Shown: positions 47,860 to 56,444, counted from the first letter of the stretch. The stretch is 64,000 nt of DNA from Chelativorans alearensis (GCF_010993735.1 NZ_WQNI01000018.1:1-64000), one strand, 5' to 3'. Numbers and translations: made by a program. Notes: a model not told the origin generated them from the sequence alone.

Positions 47860-48593
47860 ACGAGAGCGCGAACGTGGTTCCATTCCGCGCCGAGGACAAC
47901 GGGTCGGCGGAGGACGCGCGGCAGCGGCCGGCGGGCGGCATCGCCTTCGCCGAGGCCAAGCGCATGGCCGAAGCTTTGGTCTTCGCAAGCGCTGAGCCCG
48001 TGCCTTCCAAGGCGCTGGCCGAGCGGCTGCCGGACGGCACCGACATCGCGGCGGTCATGGAGGAACTGAAAAGCGACTATACGCGCCGCGGCGTCAATCT
48101 CGTGCGCGTGGACGACTGCTGGGCCTTCCGCACTGCCGGCGACCTCGCGTTCCTGATGAGCCGCCAGTCGACGCAGCAGAAGAAATTATCGCGCGCCGCC
48201 CTCGAGATGCTGGCCGTCATCGCCTATCACCAGCCGGTCACGCGCGCCGAGATCGAGGAGATCCGCGGCGTGGAGACCTCCAAGGGCACGCTCGACATCC
48301 TTCTGGAGACCGGCTGGGTGCGCATGCGCGGGCGCCGCCGCACGCCCGGCAGGCCCGTCACCTACGGCACGACAACCGATTTTCTCGACCATTTCGGCCT
48401 CGAAGAACTGCGCGATCTGCCTGGGCTCGACGAATTGAGGGGGGCGGGGCTGCTTTCTTCCCGCATGCCCACGAACTTCTCCGTGCCGCAGCCGCCGGCC
48501 GACGCGGATATGCTCGGCGAGGACGAGGATCCGCTCACCGATATCGACCTTGAAGAGCTCGGCCTGTTGACACCGCGTGTCGAGGGTGATTGA
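47856..48593 (+). CDS. scpB: Segregation and condensation protein B
   Basis: 245 residues from ATG 47856, which overlaps the scpA stop by four bases. The two winged-helix domains are seen, with LSRAALEMLAVIAYHQPVTRAEI and the GRPVTYGTT segment. A longer open frame upstream is not coding. It partners with ScpA and SMC. The C-terminal tail is acidic. Confidence 0.95.
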   Translation: MNESANVVPFRAEDNGSAEDARQRPAGGIAFAEAKRMAEALVFASAEPVPSKALAERLPDGTDIAAVMEELKSDYTRRGVNLVRVDDCWAFRTAGDLAFLMSRQSTQQKKLSRAALEMLAVIAYHQPVTRAEIEEIRGVETSKGTLDILLETGWVRMRGRRRTPGRPVTYGTTTDFLDHFGLEELRDLPGLDELRGAGLLSSRMPTNFSVPQPPADADMLGEDEDPLTDIDLEELGLLTPRVEGD

Positions 48594-48641
48594 CCGCTTC
48601 CGGCGCACGGAAAGCGCCGGAAGGATGAGAACGCCATAACG

Positions 48642-49745
48642 ATGAGCGAGACGGACGAAAAGCCGGCGCGGGTGACCGCCGGGGTGACCTTCGCCGCCCG
48701 CCTGGCGTTCGAAAAGGTCAGCCACCGCTTCGCGCCGGACCAGATCACACTCGATGACGTGACGCTGACCGCCGAGCCGGGCGAGGTCTTGTGTCTCCTG
48801 GGGCCGTCGGGCTCCGGCAAGACGACGCTTCTGCGGATTGCCGCCGGCATCGAGACCCAGAGCTCCGGCCGCGTGCTCCTCAACGACCGGGAGATTGCCG
48901 GGCCCAACGTCTTCCTGCCGCCCGAGCAGCGCTCCATCGGCCTCGTCTTCCAGGATTTCGCGCTCTTTCCGCATCTCACCATTCTCGACAACGTGCGCTT
49001 TGGCCTCACGGCGCTGTCGCGCGAGGAGGCTAGGAGCGAGGCGATGATCGCGCTCAGGAGGGTAGGGCTGGAGGGCTATGCCGGGGCCTATCCGCATGTG
49101 CTTTCGGGCGGCGAGCAGCAGCGCGTGGCGCTCGCCCGGGCGCTTGCCCCGCGCCCCGCGGTGCTTTTGATGGACGAGCCGTTCTCCGGCCTCGATTCCA
49201 GGCTCAAGGACACGGTGCGGGCCGAGACGCTCGCCATCCTGCGCCAGAGCCGGGCGACGGCAATCGTGGTGACCCACGATGCGGAAGAGGCAATGCGGCT
49301 CGGCGACCGCATCGCGCTCCTGCGGGCCGGGCGGCTGGTGCAGGTGGGAACGGCCGAGGAACTCTACCTGAGGCCGGCCGATCTCTTCGTCGCCGGCTTC
49401 TTCTCCGAGCTCAACCTTTTCGAGGCGCGAATGGCGAACGGGGCGGCCGATACGCCGCTCGGCCGGTTTGCCGCGCCGGATCTGGCCGACGGGACGCCGG
49501 TGACGGTGGCCATCCGGCTTTCCGGGTTCGAGGTGGGCGAGGAAGGGCAGGGCGTGCCGGCGCGGATCATCTCCAGGCGCTTTCTCGGCGTGGTGATGCT
49601 TCTCGAACTGGCGGTCGAGGGGAGCGAGGATCACGTGCGCGCCCGCATCCGCCGCAGCCAGCTCGCACCCGGTGTGCGCGACATATCGCTCAACGTGCGC
49701 CCCAGCGACGTTCTAGTGTTTGAAAGACGGCGCGAAAGCGCATAA
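48642..49745 (+). CDS. FbpC-like ABC transporter ATP-binding protein with TOBE domain
   Basis: 367 residues. Walker A is GPSGSGKTTL, the signature LSGGEQQRVALARAL, Walker B VLLMDEPFSGLDS, and the switch His is in VVTHDAEEAMRLGD. A TOBE-like C-terminal region (from about 280, with IRLSGFEV and FLGVVMLLEL) suggests a sugar, iron or molybdate-type importer. There is no permease or binding protein next to it, so the ATPase is an orphan. It lies between scpB and tatA. Confidence 0.85.
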   Translation: MSETDEKPARVTAGVTFAARLAFEKVSHRFAPDQITLDDVTLTAEPGEVLCLLGPSGSGKTTLLRIAAGIETQSSGRVLLNDREIAGPNVFLPPEQRSIGLVFQDFALFPHLTILDNVRFGLTALSREEARSEAMIALRRVGLEGYAGAYPHVLSGGEQQRVALARALAPRPAVLLMDEPFSGLDSRLKDTVRAETLAILRQSRATAIVVTHDAEEAMRLGDRIALLRAGRLVQVGTAEELYLRPADLFVAGFFSELNLFEARMANGAADTPLGRFAAPDLADGTPVTVAIRLSGFEVGEEGQGVPARIISRRFLGVVMLLELAVEGSEDHVRARIRRSQLAPGVRDISLNVRPSDVLVFERRRESA

Positions 49746-49787
49746 ATCAGAACGACAACTGAACTTCAGGCAAAAGAGATCATAATC

Positions 49788-50006
49788 ATGGGTTCCCTAT
49801 CGATCTGGCACTGGCTCATCGTGCTTGTGGTGGTTCTGCTCCTGTTCGGCCGCGGCAAGATCCCCGAGCTGATGGGCGACATGGCAAAGGGCATCAAGAG
49901 CTTCAAGAAAGGCATGTCCGACGACGAAGCCGAAGAGGCCAAGACCGTCGAGCACCAGGCCAACGAGCCGGTGAAGAACGCCAAGGAAAAGGCGAGCAAG
50001 TCCTGA
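49788..50006 (+). CDS. tatA: Sec-independent translocase subunit TatA
   Basis: 72 residues: a short N-terminus, one helix (about 4-20, [25 protein letters not shown]), then an amphipathic helix and a charged tail. The [12 protein letters not shown] hinge is typical of TatA. It forms the pore or weakened membrane region of the twin-arginine system. It starts the tatABC operon. Confidence 0.96.
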   Translation: MGSLSIWHWLIVLVVVLLLFGRGKIPELMGDMAKGIKSFKKGMSDDEAEEAKTVEHQANEPVKNAKEKASKS

Positions 50007-50048
50007 CGCTGACCTTGGCGCCAGCCGCCGTATCCTTGGAAACGACCG

Positions 50049-50609
50049 ATGTTTGACTTGGGATGGCCTGAACTTCTTGTCATCGCGATCGTGCTGATCG
50101 TCGTCGTCGGGCCGAAGGATCTGCCCGGCGTCCTGCGCGGCTTCGGCCGCACGACGACCAAGCTGCGCGCGATGGCAGGCGACTTCCGCAAGCAGTTCGA
50201 TGAGGCGCTGCGGGAGGCCGAGCTCGAGGACGTGAAGGGCCTTGTCGACAATGCGCGAAAGCTCGACCCGCGCGGCGAGATCAAGAAGCATCTCAGCCCC
50301 CTCGAAAAGGCGGGGCGTGACGTCCGAAGCGGGCTTGACGAGGCGATGAAACCGAAGGCAACTCCGGCGGCTGCCGAGGCGAAGCCCGCCGTGCCGGCGA
50401 GCGAGAAGCCTGCACCCGCCGAGCCCACGGTGGCCAAGTCTACTGCGGCCAAGCCCGCCGCGGTCAAGCCCAAGACGGCGAAACGCACCGCCAAGCCTGC
50501 GACGAAAGCCACCGCGACGAAGAAGGCGCCGAGCGCCAAACCCACCGCCAGGCGGGCAGAGGCCAAGCCCGCCGCGCGCGGGAAGAAGACAACGGGAACC
50601 GCGTCGTGA
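50049..50609 (+). CDS. tatB: Sec-independent translocase subunit TatB
   Basis: 186 residues. The N-terminal MFDLGWPELLVIAIVLIVVV, with the conserved Glu in GWPELL, is the TatB signature. The amphipathic helix (GRTTTKLRAMAGDFRKQF) follows, and then a long Lys/Ala/Pro-rich tail from about residue 95. TatB and TatC bind twin-arginine signal peptides such as that of the CpdB-like protein. The stop overlaps tatC by four bases. Confidence 0.95.
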   Translation: MFDLGWPELLVIAIVLIVVVGPKDLPGVLRGFGRTTTKLRAMAGDFRKQFDEALREAELEDVKGLVDNARKLDPRGEIKKHLSPLEKAGRDVRSGLDEAMKPKATPAAAEAKPAVPASEKPAPAEPTVAKSTAAKPAAVKPKTAKRTAKPATKATATKKAPSAKPTARRAEAKPAARGKKTTGTAS

Positions 50610-51451
50610 GCGCCAAAGAAGACGACGATATCGATAAGTCATCAGCGCCGCTGATGGAGCACCTGATCGAGCTGCGCTCGCGTCTCATGTGGGCGATCGC
50701 CGCCTTCTTCGTCGCGTTTCTCGTCTGCTTCTTCTTCGCCAAGGGCATTTTCAACCTCCTGGTCATCCCCTTCCAGTGGGCGAGCGAGTGGGCGGGCCTC
50801 GATTCGCAGAAGGTCGACCTCATCTACACCGCGCCGCAGGAGTTCTTCTTCACGCAGATCAAGCTCGCCATGTTCGGCGGGCTGGTGCTGGCCTTCCCGG
50901 TGATCGCCATGCAGGTCTACAAGTTCGTGGCGCCGGGCCTCTACCGCAACGAAAGGCGGGCCTTCCTGCCCTTCCTCGTCGCCTCGCCCATCCTGTTCCT
51001 GATCGGCGGCAGCCTGGTCTATTTCTTCTTCATGCCCATGGTCATGTGGTTCTTCCTGTCCATGCAGCAGGTGGGGCCGGGCAACGAGGTGCAGATTTCG
51101 CTTTTGCCGCGCGTTTCCGAATATCTCGGCCTCATCATGACGCTGATCCTGTCCTTCGGCCTGGTCTTCCAGCTGCCCGTGGTCACGACGCTGATGGCGC
51201 GGGTGGGGCTCCTGACAGCGCAAGGCCTGGTCGACAAGCGCAAATACGCCATCGTCGCCGCCTTCGTGGTCGCCGCGGTGCTCACCCCGCCCGACCCGGT
51301 GAGCCAGATCGGTCTCGCGGTTCCCACCATCCTTCTCTACGAGATCGCCATCTGGAGCGCCCGGATGGTGGAGCGCAGACGCGAGAGGGAAGAGGCGGAA
51401 AAAGAGAAGGCCGAAGCCTCGGCCGAGGGCAAGGCCAACCCCGCCGAATAG
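50606..51451 (+). CDS. tatC: Sec-independent translocase subunit TatC
   Basis: 281 residues from GTG 50606. Six membrane helices are predicted. Conserved pieces include the first periplasmic-loop start PLMEHLIELRSRL, YTAPQEFFFTQIKL, RNERRAFLPFL and VVAAVLTPPDPVSQIGLAVP. It is the signal-peptide receptor of the Tat system. A charged C-terminal tail (EAEKEKAEASAEG) follows. Confidence 0.96.
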   Translation: MSAKEDDDIDKSSAPLMEHLIELRSRLMWAIAAFFVAFLVCFFFAKGIFNLLVIPFQWASEWAGLDSQKVDLIYTAPQEFFFTQIKLAMFGGLVLAFPVIAMQVYKFVAPGLYRNERRAFLPFLVASPILFLIGGSLVYFFFMPMVMWFFLSMQQVGPGNEVQISLLPRVSEYLGLIMTLILSFGLVFQLPVVTTLMARVGLLTAQGLVDKRKYAIVAAFVVAAVLTPPDPVSQIGLAVPTILLYEIAIWSARMVERRREREEAEKEKAEASAEGKANPAE

Positions 51452-51459
51452 AAGAGCGC

Positions 51460-51497
51460 GCTGGCGAGGCGCCCCTCTCTTGCAAATTCTAAGACTT
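51460..51497 (+). repeat. Direct repeat left of DUF559 gene
   Basis: This 38-bp sequence (GCTGGCGAGGCGCCCC then TCTCTTGCAAATTCTAAG) recurs at 51911-51949 with one extra C. The two copies flank the DUF559 gene, and their second halves are the left arms of the family B palindromes. Confidence 0.9.
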
Positions 51498-51534
51498 AGC
51501 CTTCGGCTAAATCTAAGAATTTGCAAGAGAGGGG
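51472..51534. repeat. TTGCAA-type palindromic repeat, family B copy 2
   Basis: The 30-base left arm beginning CCCCTCTCTTGCAAATT pairs with the right arm ending AATTTGCAAGAGAGGGG, with two mismatches and a TTC loop. It is the most complete of the four copies. It starts 20 bases after tatC and could act as its terminator or as an insertion scar. Confidence 0.9.
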
Positions 51535-51544
51535 GCCGACAACC

Positions 51545-51910
51545 GTGCCACGCCAGCCCATCCCACCACCCCACCGCACCTTCGCCCGCACCATGCGCGC
51601 CGACGCGACCAAGCCCGAAACCCTCCTCTGGCAAGCCCTCCGCAACAAGCAGCTCGAAGGCCTGAAGTTCAAGCGCCAGGTACCGCTTAACGGCACCATC
51701 CTCGATTTCGTCTGCTTCGAGGCGCGGCTGATCGTCGAGGTGGACGGTGGCCAGCATGCCGAATCCGCGCCGGATGCCGAACGCGACAGACGCTTCGAGG
51801 ACGAAGGCTTCAAGACCCTGCGCTTCTGGAACGACGAGGTAGCGAGGAACCTCGACGGCGTATGCCTGACGATCCTGCACGAGGCGCAGGGGCGGCTGGG
51901 CGACGGGTAG
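51545..51910 (+). CDS. DUF559 domain-containing protein (Vsr/endonuclease-like fold)
   Basis: 121 residues from GTG 51545; ATG 51593 is shorter, and TTG 51521 lies inside the repeat. It has the DUF559 pattern: FARTMRADATKPETLLWQAL, then GLKFKRQVPLNGTILDFVCF, VEVDGGQHAE and TLRFWNDEV. In Vsr-like nucleases the Asp in ILDF and the Glu and Gln of VEVDGGQH are expected catalytic residues. The protein is inferred to nick or cut DNA, but no substrate is known. It is between tatC and serS, flanked by direct repeats and palindromes, which suggests an inserted cassette. Confidence 0.8.
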   Translation: MPRQPIPPPHRTFARTMRADATKPETLLWQALRNKQLEGLKFKRQVPLNGTILDFVCFEARLIVEVDGGQHAESAPDAERDRRFEDEGFKTLRFWNDEVARNLDGVCLTILHEAQGRLGDG

Positions 51911-51949
51911 GCTGGCGAGGCGCCCCCTCTCTTGCAAATTCTAAGACTT
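51911..51949 (+). repeat. Direct repeat right of DUF559 gene
   Basis: A 39-bp copy of the sequence at 51460-51497 with one additional C in the C-run. It begins right after the DUF559 stop codon (TAG at 51908-51910). Confidence 0.9.
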
Positions 51950-52145
51950 GGCATTCGCTAAGCCCAAGAATTTGCTTTCTCCCCCACCAAGGGGGAGATA
52001 GGCGCGTTGCACGACCGCCTGTGCCAATCTCCGACGTTGGCGAGTGGCAAGAGCATCGGCGCCGCCGCTATCTCCCCCTTGGTGGGGGAGAAAGCGATTT
52101 CTTAGGTTTAGCGAAGCTAAGCCTTAGAAATCGCAAGAGAGGGGG
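51922..52145. repeat. 224-bp nested inverted repeat, family B copies 3 and 4
   Basis: Outer arms are CCCCCTCTCTTGC (from about 51924) and GCAAGAGAGGGGG (to about 52145). Inside each arm is a TTGCAA-type mini-palindrome. Inside these are perfect 28-bp arms (51974-52001, 52068-52095). The central loop is about 66 bases. Confidence 0.9.
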
Positions 52146-52277
52146 TCCCGCCATCCACCCCCCACACCACCGGCGCACATTCCCGCCCTCGCTCATCTCC
52201 ACCTGGTCGAACACCCGGCTCCTCTCCTTCAGTTCCTCCGCCAGCGGCGGCAGCCGCCGCTGCATGTCTGTCAGCAC
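52145..52277 (-). pseudogene. Possible short gene truncated by the repeat
   Basis: A minus-strand frame begins at ATG 52277 with AGGTG about ten bases upstream. It codes for a basic and acidic helical N-terminus (MQRRLPPLAEELKERSR) followed by a Trp-Cys-containing WCGGWMAG. At 52145 it runs into the palindrome and ends at 52068. The first 44 codons look protein-like. I do not recognise the family. It may be the remnant of a gene cut by the repeat, or noise. Confidence 0.3.
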
Positions 52278-52359
52278 CTGTCAGGAATGTTTTCCTATAC
52301 CCATTCACGCCCCTCCCGACCCGTGCGATAATCCGCCACTTGGACGAAAGGAGGCGGCC

Positions 52360-53220
52360 ATGGACGGAACTGCGGCAATCGAGCGGGATCGCGTGGCGCT
52401 GAAGCGCATCGTGGCTTCCCTCGTGGCCATGGCCGGGCTTGCCGTGGGGCCTCATCCCGAGGCGCGGGCCGAGGGCGAGCCGCCAAAGACCCTGCCCCGC
52501 CATCTCTGGCGCGCCATCCTCCGCCTGCTGCGCCCGACTGAGGCCGCCGCGCGGCGGCTGGTCATCGCCGCCGCACGCGGTCTCACCGTCTGTCTGCCGC
52601 CCCCGCGCAAACAGAGGCCCGCAAGCCCGGCGCCGCTCCTGCGCAGCCTCGGCATCGCCGTGATGGCCTCGCCCGCGGACCTCTCCGCCATAGCGCGCAG
52701 AGCGAGGGCGGAAGCCAGGCGCGCCGCCGCCCCCGCCCGTCCGCGAAGCGTGAGCCTGCCGCTCTTCGACCCGCTGCGGCTTTCTCTGAGCCCTGAGCTT
52801 GCCGAAGGGGGCCGCGGCCGCCATGGGCCCGCGCACGCCGTCCCGCGCATCCTGTTTCCCGGCCTCATCGAGCCGTCTCCCCTCCCGCGGCCGCCATCGC
52901 GCGACGATCCCGTCAGCGCCGCGCGTCTTGGCCAGCGGCTGGCGGCACTCGCCGCCGCCCTTGACGATCTGCCGGGGCAGGCCAGGCGCTTTGCCCGCTG
53001 GAAGGCGCGCCGCGATCTGGGGCTTACGCGCCGCACCGCACCGCTGCGCGGCGGCCGGCCGCCCGGCGGCCGGCTGTCCCGCTTCGACCCGTCCGACGTC
53101 CGCGACGCCGCAGGCGCGCGAGGACAAAAAGCACCCCGCAACGTCCGCGAGGTCGACGAGATCCTGGCGCACGCCCATTCGCTGGCCCTGTACGCGCTGG
53201 AGAGCCCCGATACCTCATGA
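52360..53220 (+). CDS. Hypothetical protein, Arg/Pro/Ala-rich
   Basis: 286 residues from ATG 52360, with GGAGG eight bases upstream. It has no signal peptide and one hydrophobic segment near residues 17-32 (IVASLVAMAGLAVGPHP), then LPRHLWRAILRLLRPTEAAARR, a basic Pro-rich middle and a C-terminus with RFARWKARRDLGL. Codon use looks normal for this chromosome. I do not recognise the family or function. It lies between the DUF559 cassette and serS on the same strand. Confidence 0.55.
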   Translation: MDGTAAIERDRVALKRIVASLVAMAGLAVGPHPEARAEGEPPKTLPRHLWRAILRLLRPTEAAARRLVIAAARGLTVCLPPPRKQRPASPAPLLRSLGIAVMASPADLSAIARRARAEARRAAAPARPRSVSLPLFDPLRLSLSPELAEGGRGRHGPAHAVPRILFPGLIEPSPLPRPPSRDDPVSAARLGQRLAALAAALDDLPGQARRFARWKARRDLGLTRRTAPLRGGRPPGGRLSRFDPSDVRDAAGARGQKAPRNVREVDEILAHAHSLALYALESPDTS

Positions 53221-53516
53221 CACGGGCGGCACGGACCGGCTTTCGGCGGAGCATTTCAACAAGCTTGGAGATGGGGTAATCGGCCTTGCCGGTTGCCCAT
53301 GGAGGCATTGGGTATGGAAAGGAGCAGCTGCGGTGAAACCGATCGCACGCTCCGGATGTCCCCGCGCGCTCATCCGAGTTCGCAGCTCGGAGGGCGCCTC
53401 AACGCCCTTGCGTCATCCTCGATTGCGGTTTACCCCCTCTGCGTCTTCTCCGGCGGCACTTGCCGGAAAGAGCGCCAAGGGGCGCTGCCCGACCAGTCAC
53501 AGGAATCGTTCACGCC

Positions 53517-54959
53517 ATGCTCGACATAAGATGGATTCGCGAGAACCCCGAAGCCCTCGTGCTCGCGCTCAAAAAGCGCGGTCAGGCGGAGGCCGAGGCG
53601 CGCTCTACGGTCGAGAAGGTGATCGCCGCCGACGAGGCCCGCCGCACGCACCTCACGAAGCTGCAGGAAGCCCAGGAACGCCGCAACGCCGCCTCCAAGG
53701 AGATCGGCAAGGCAATGGGCACGGGCGATCAGGCGCTGGCCGAGAAGCTGAAGGCCGAGGTGGCGGAGCTGAAAAGTTTCGTGCAGGACGGCGAGGCGAA
53801 GGAGCGCGAGCTTGACGCAAGCCTGCGCGATCAACTCGCCAGCATCCCCAACGTGCCGCTCGACGACGTGCCGGAGGGCGCGGACGAGAGCGACAATGTC
53901 GAAGTGCGCCGCGTCGGAGACCCGAAGCGCGCCAATTCCTCGAAGGAGCACTTCGAGCTAGGCGAAGCGCTGGGGATGATGGATTTCGAGCGCGCCGCGA
54001 AGCTCTCGGGGTCGCGTTTCACCATCCTTTCGGGTGGGCTCGCCCGCCTCGAACGCGCCCTCGGCCAGTTCATGCTCGACCTGCACACGACCGAACACGG
54101 CTACACGGAGGTGCAGCCGCCGCTTTTGGTGCGCGATGAGGCGATGTTTGGGACCGGGCAGTTACCGAAGTTTAAGGAAGATCTCTTTCCAACGCCTGCG
54201 GGCACGTGGCCGGAGAAATACCTATATGAGGCGATCAAGGGGACTCTCGATGCCTTTGACTCAGCACAGACAATTGATCTGGAGCGTGTGAAGCGAGCCA
54301 CGTCTAGTAGCTGGTCTCATGCGCTTCGTGATCTAAGGAACACAAGGCGCTGGATGATCCCCACCGCCGAAGTCCCCCTCACCAACCTCGTCCGCGAGGA
54401 AATCCTCGACGCCGAAAAACTCCCTCTCCGCTACACCGCGCTCACCCCCTGCTTCCGTTCCGAGGCCGGCTCGGCGGGCAAGGATACGCGCGGCATGCTG
54501 CGCCAGCATCAGTTCTACAAGGTGGAGCTTGTGTCGATCACCGACGCCGAATCCTCACTCCAGGAGCACGAGCGCATGACCGAATGCGCCGAGACGGTGC
54601 TGAAGAAGCTCGGCCTTCCCTTCCGCACCGTCGTCTTGTGCACCGGCGACATGGGCTTCGGCGCTCAGAAGACCTATGACATCGAAGTCTGGCTGCCCGG
54701 CCAGAACGCCTACCGCGAAATCTCCTCCTGCTCGGTCTGCGGCGATTTTCAAGCGCGCCGCATGAACGCGCGCTATCGTGCGGCCGGCGGGAAGCAGACG
54801 CAGTTCGTCCACACGCTTAACGGCTCGGGCGTGGCGACGGGCCGCGCCCTCATCGCCGTCATGGAAAATTACCAGAACGAGGACGGTAGCATTAGCATTC
54901 CTGAAATCCTCCAGCCCTATATGGGAGGGATGACACGGATCGAGGCTGTGAGAGGCTAG
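53517..54959 (+). CDS. serS: Seryl-tRNA synthetase with an extra insertion
   Basis: 480 residues from ATG 53517 ([14 protein letters not shown]); usual bacterial length is about 425-430. The N-terminal coiled-coil arm (about 30-105) and the class II motifs are present: [31 protein letters not shown] (motif 2) and [19 protein letters not shown] (motif 3). Between LPKFKEDLF and MIPTAEVP about 50 extra residues are inserted (about 225-278). DNA at about 54144-54350 is AT-richer and uses TTA, CTA, TCT, AGT and AGG codons rare elsewhere here. It probably remains functional, since all motifs are intact. Confidence 0.93.
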   Translation: MLDIRWIRENPEALVLALKKRGQAEAEARSTVEKVIAADEARRTHLTKLQEAQERRNAASKEIGKAMGTGDQALAEKLKAEVAELKSFVQDGEAKERELDASLRDQLASIPNVPLDDVPEGADESDNVEVRRVGDPKRANSSKEHFELGEALGMMDFERAAKLSGSRFTILSGGLARLERALGQFMLDLHTTEHGYTEVQPPLLVRDEAMFGTGQLPKFKEDLFPTPAGTWPEKYLYEAIKGTLDAFDSAQTIDLERVKRATSSSWSHALRDLRNTRRWMIPTAEVPLTNLVREEILDAEKLPLRYTALTPCFRSEAGSAGKDTRGMLRQHQFYKVELVSITDAESSLQEHERMTECAETVLKKLGLPFRTVVLCTGDMGFGAQKTYDIEVWLPGQNAYREISSCSVCGDFQARRMNARYRAAGGKQTQFVHTLNGSGVATGRALIAVMENYQNEDGSISIPEILQPYMGGMTRIEAVRG

Positions 54960-54961
54960 CG

Positions 54962-55720
54962 TTGCGCATTCTTCTGACGAACGACGACGGCATCCACGCC
55001 GAAGGGCTCCAAGTGCTGGAGCGCATCGCCCGCACGCTGTCGGACGACGTGTGGGTGGTGGCGCCGGAGACGGACCAGTCGGGCTTCGCGCATTCGCTGT
55101 CGCTGTCCGAACCGCTCCGGATACGCAAGATCGACGACCGGCACTATGCGCTGCGCGGCACGCCGACCGATTGCGTCATCATGGGCGTGCGCAAGGTGAT
55201 GGATGCCCCGCCGGACCTGATCCTGTCTGGTGTCAACAACGGCACCAATCTCGCCGACGACGTCACCTATTCCGGCACCGTCGCGGGCGCCATGGAGGGC
55301 ACGCTGCTCGGCATCCGCGCGATCGCGCTCAGCCAGGCCTACGATTTCGCCGAGGATATCCGCTATATCCCGTGGGACACGACCGAGGCCGTTGCGCCGC
55401 CGCTCCTGAAGAAGCTGGTCGCCACCGATCTGCCCAAGGGCGTGTTCCTCAACGTCAATTTCCCCAACTGTCCGCCCGAGGAGGTGAAGGGCACCATCGT
55501 CACCTCCCAGGGCAAGCTCGTGCACGGGCTGTGGATCGACGAGCGCAAGGACGGTAGGGGCTTTCCCTATTACTGGCTGCGTTTCGGCCGCAAGGAGGAG
55601 GAAGTGCGCAAGGGAAGCGACCAGGCCGCCGTGCGCGACGGCTATATCTCCGTCACGCCGCTGCATCTCGATCTCACCGCGCACGAGGTGCGCGAACGGC
55701 TTTCGAAGGCGCTTGCGTGA
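54962..55720 (+). CDS. surE: 5'/3'-nucleotidase SurE
   Basis: 252 residues from TTG 54962, with GAGAGG seven bases upstream and the serS stop two bases before. The N-terminal [14 protein letters not shown] is the SurE metal site (Asp-Asp), and [18 protein letters not shown] is the second signature. It removes phosphate from nucleoside monophosphates and is linked to stationary-phase survival. The stop overlaps pcm by four bases, the classic surE-pcm pair. Confidence 0.93.
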   Translation: MRILLTNDDGIHAEGLQVLERIARTLSDDVWVVAPETDQSGFAHSLSLSEPLRIRKIDDRHYALRGTPTDCVIMGVRKVMDAPPDLILSGVNNGTNLADDVTYSGTVAGAMEGTLLGIRAIALSQAYDFAEDIRYIPWDTTEAVAPPLLKKLVATDLPKGVFLNVNFPNCPPEEVKGTIVTSQGKLVHGLWIDERKDGRGFPYYWLRFGRKEEEVRKGSDQAAVRDGYISVTPLHLDLTAHEVRERLSKALA

Positions 55721-56367
55721 CGGCAATGGACGACGAACGCGAGGGCTTTGCCGCATTCATGCTGCGCTGCCGTCAACGCGGCATCGCCTCGAACGCGCTT
55801 TTTTCGGCGATGGAGGCGACGCCACGCGCCGGCTTCGTGCCCGCCGAATGGCAGAAATGGACGTGGTCGAACCGCACGGTGCCCATCGAGTGCGGCGAGA
55901 CGCTGGAGGCCTGCGACCTGCAGGCGACCGTGATCGACGCGCTGGAACTCCAGCCGGGCGTGCGCGTCCTGGAGATCGGCACGGGGTCCGGCTATACGGC
56001 CGCGGTGATGGCTAAGCTGGCGGAGCGTGTCCTGACCGTCGACCGCTACAAGACGCTGGTCGAACAGGCGCATCTGCGCCACGAGGCATTCGGCCTCGAA
56101 AATATCATCGCTCGTCAGGAGGATGGCCTGAACGGCGTCGCCGACGGTCCCTTCGACCGCATCGTCGTATGGGCCGCCTTCGAGGAGCCGCCGCGCCGCT
56201 TCGTCGATCTTCTGACCAGCGGGGGTATCATGGTGGCGCCCGTCGGCCCGGCCGAGGATGTGCAGGTGATGGCCAGGTTCCAGAAGATCGGCAGCCGTTT
56301 CGAGCGCGCCGACCTCGAACCCGTGCGCCTGCAGCCGCTGATCAAGGGCGTTGCCGAAGCCCTTTAG
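55717..56367 (+). CDS. pcm: Protein-L-isoaspartate O-methyltransferase
   Basis: 216 residues from GTG 55717 overlapping the surE stop; ATG 55726 is the shorter choice. Motif I is [16 protein letters not shown], and the N-terminal part has the RAGFVP and EAxDLQ-like ([16 protein letters not shown]) segments of Pcm. It repairs isoaspartyl residues in aged proteins using SAM. It is a paralogue of the protein encoded at 25188-25862. Confidence 0.9.
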   Translation: MTAMDDEREGFAAFMLRCRQRGIASNALFSAMEATPRAGFVPAEWQKWTWSNRTVPIECGETLEACDLQATVIDALELQPGVRVLEIGTGSGYTAAVMAKLAERVLTVDRYKTLVEQAHLRHEAFGLENIIARQEDGLNGVADGPFDRIVVWAAFEEPPRRFVDLLTSGGIMVAPVGPAEDVQVMARFQKIGSRFERADLEPVRLQPLIKGVAEAL

Positions 56368-56444
56368 CGGATTAACCGGCCAGTAACATTAACGCGCTTT
56401 AATCATCCCTGTTTCGAGTAACGGGATAAGTGCGGGTAGTATCC

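Larger units (their letters stand above)
51911..52359. other. 449-base spacer with nested palindromes
   Basis: It holds two family B repeats (51922-51975 and 52091-52145, the latter inverted). Between them are perfect 28-bp arms, 51974-52001 and 52068-52095, made of TCTCCCCCTTGGTGGGGGAG-type sequence. The remainder is a possible short minus-strand gene (52145-52277) and the ribosome-binding site GGAGG of the next gene. Confidence 0.8.

Noticed and set aside
51521-51544. TTG start for the DUF559 gene at 51521
   Set aside because: It would translate the right arm of the hairpin; GTG 51545 matches the usual start of the domain better.
51974-52095. Insertion sequence with terminal inverted repeats
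   Set aside because: The arms enclose only about 66 bases and no transposase; a palindromic repeat fits better.
53517-54959. Intein or self-splicing element in serS
   Set aside because: About 50 codons is too short for an intein, and no Cys/Ser block A or His-Asn block G junction was seen; the frame is simply continuous.
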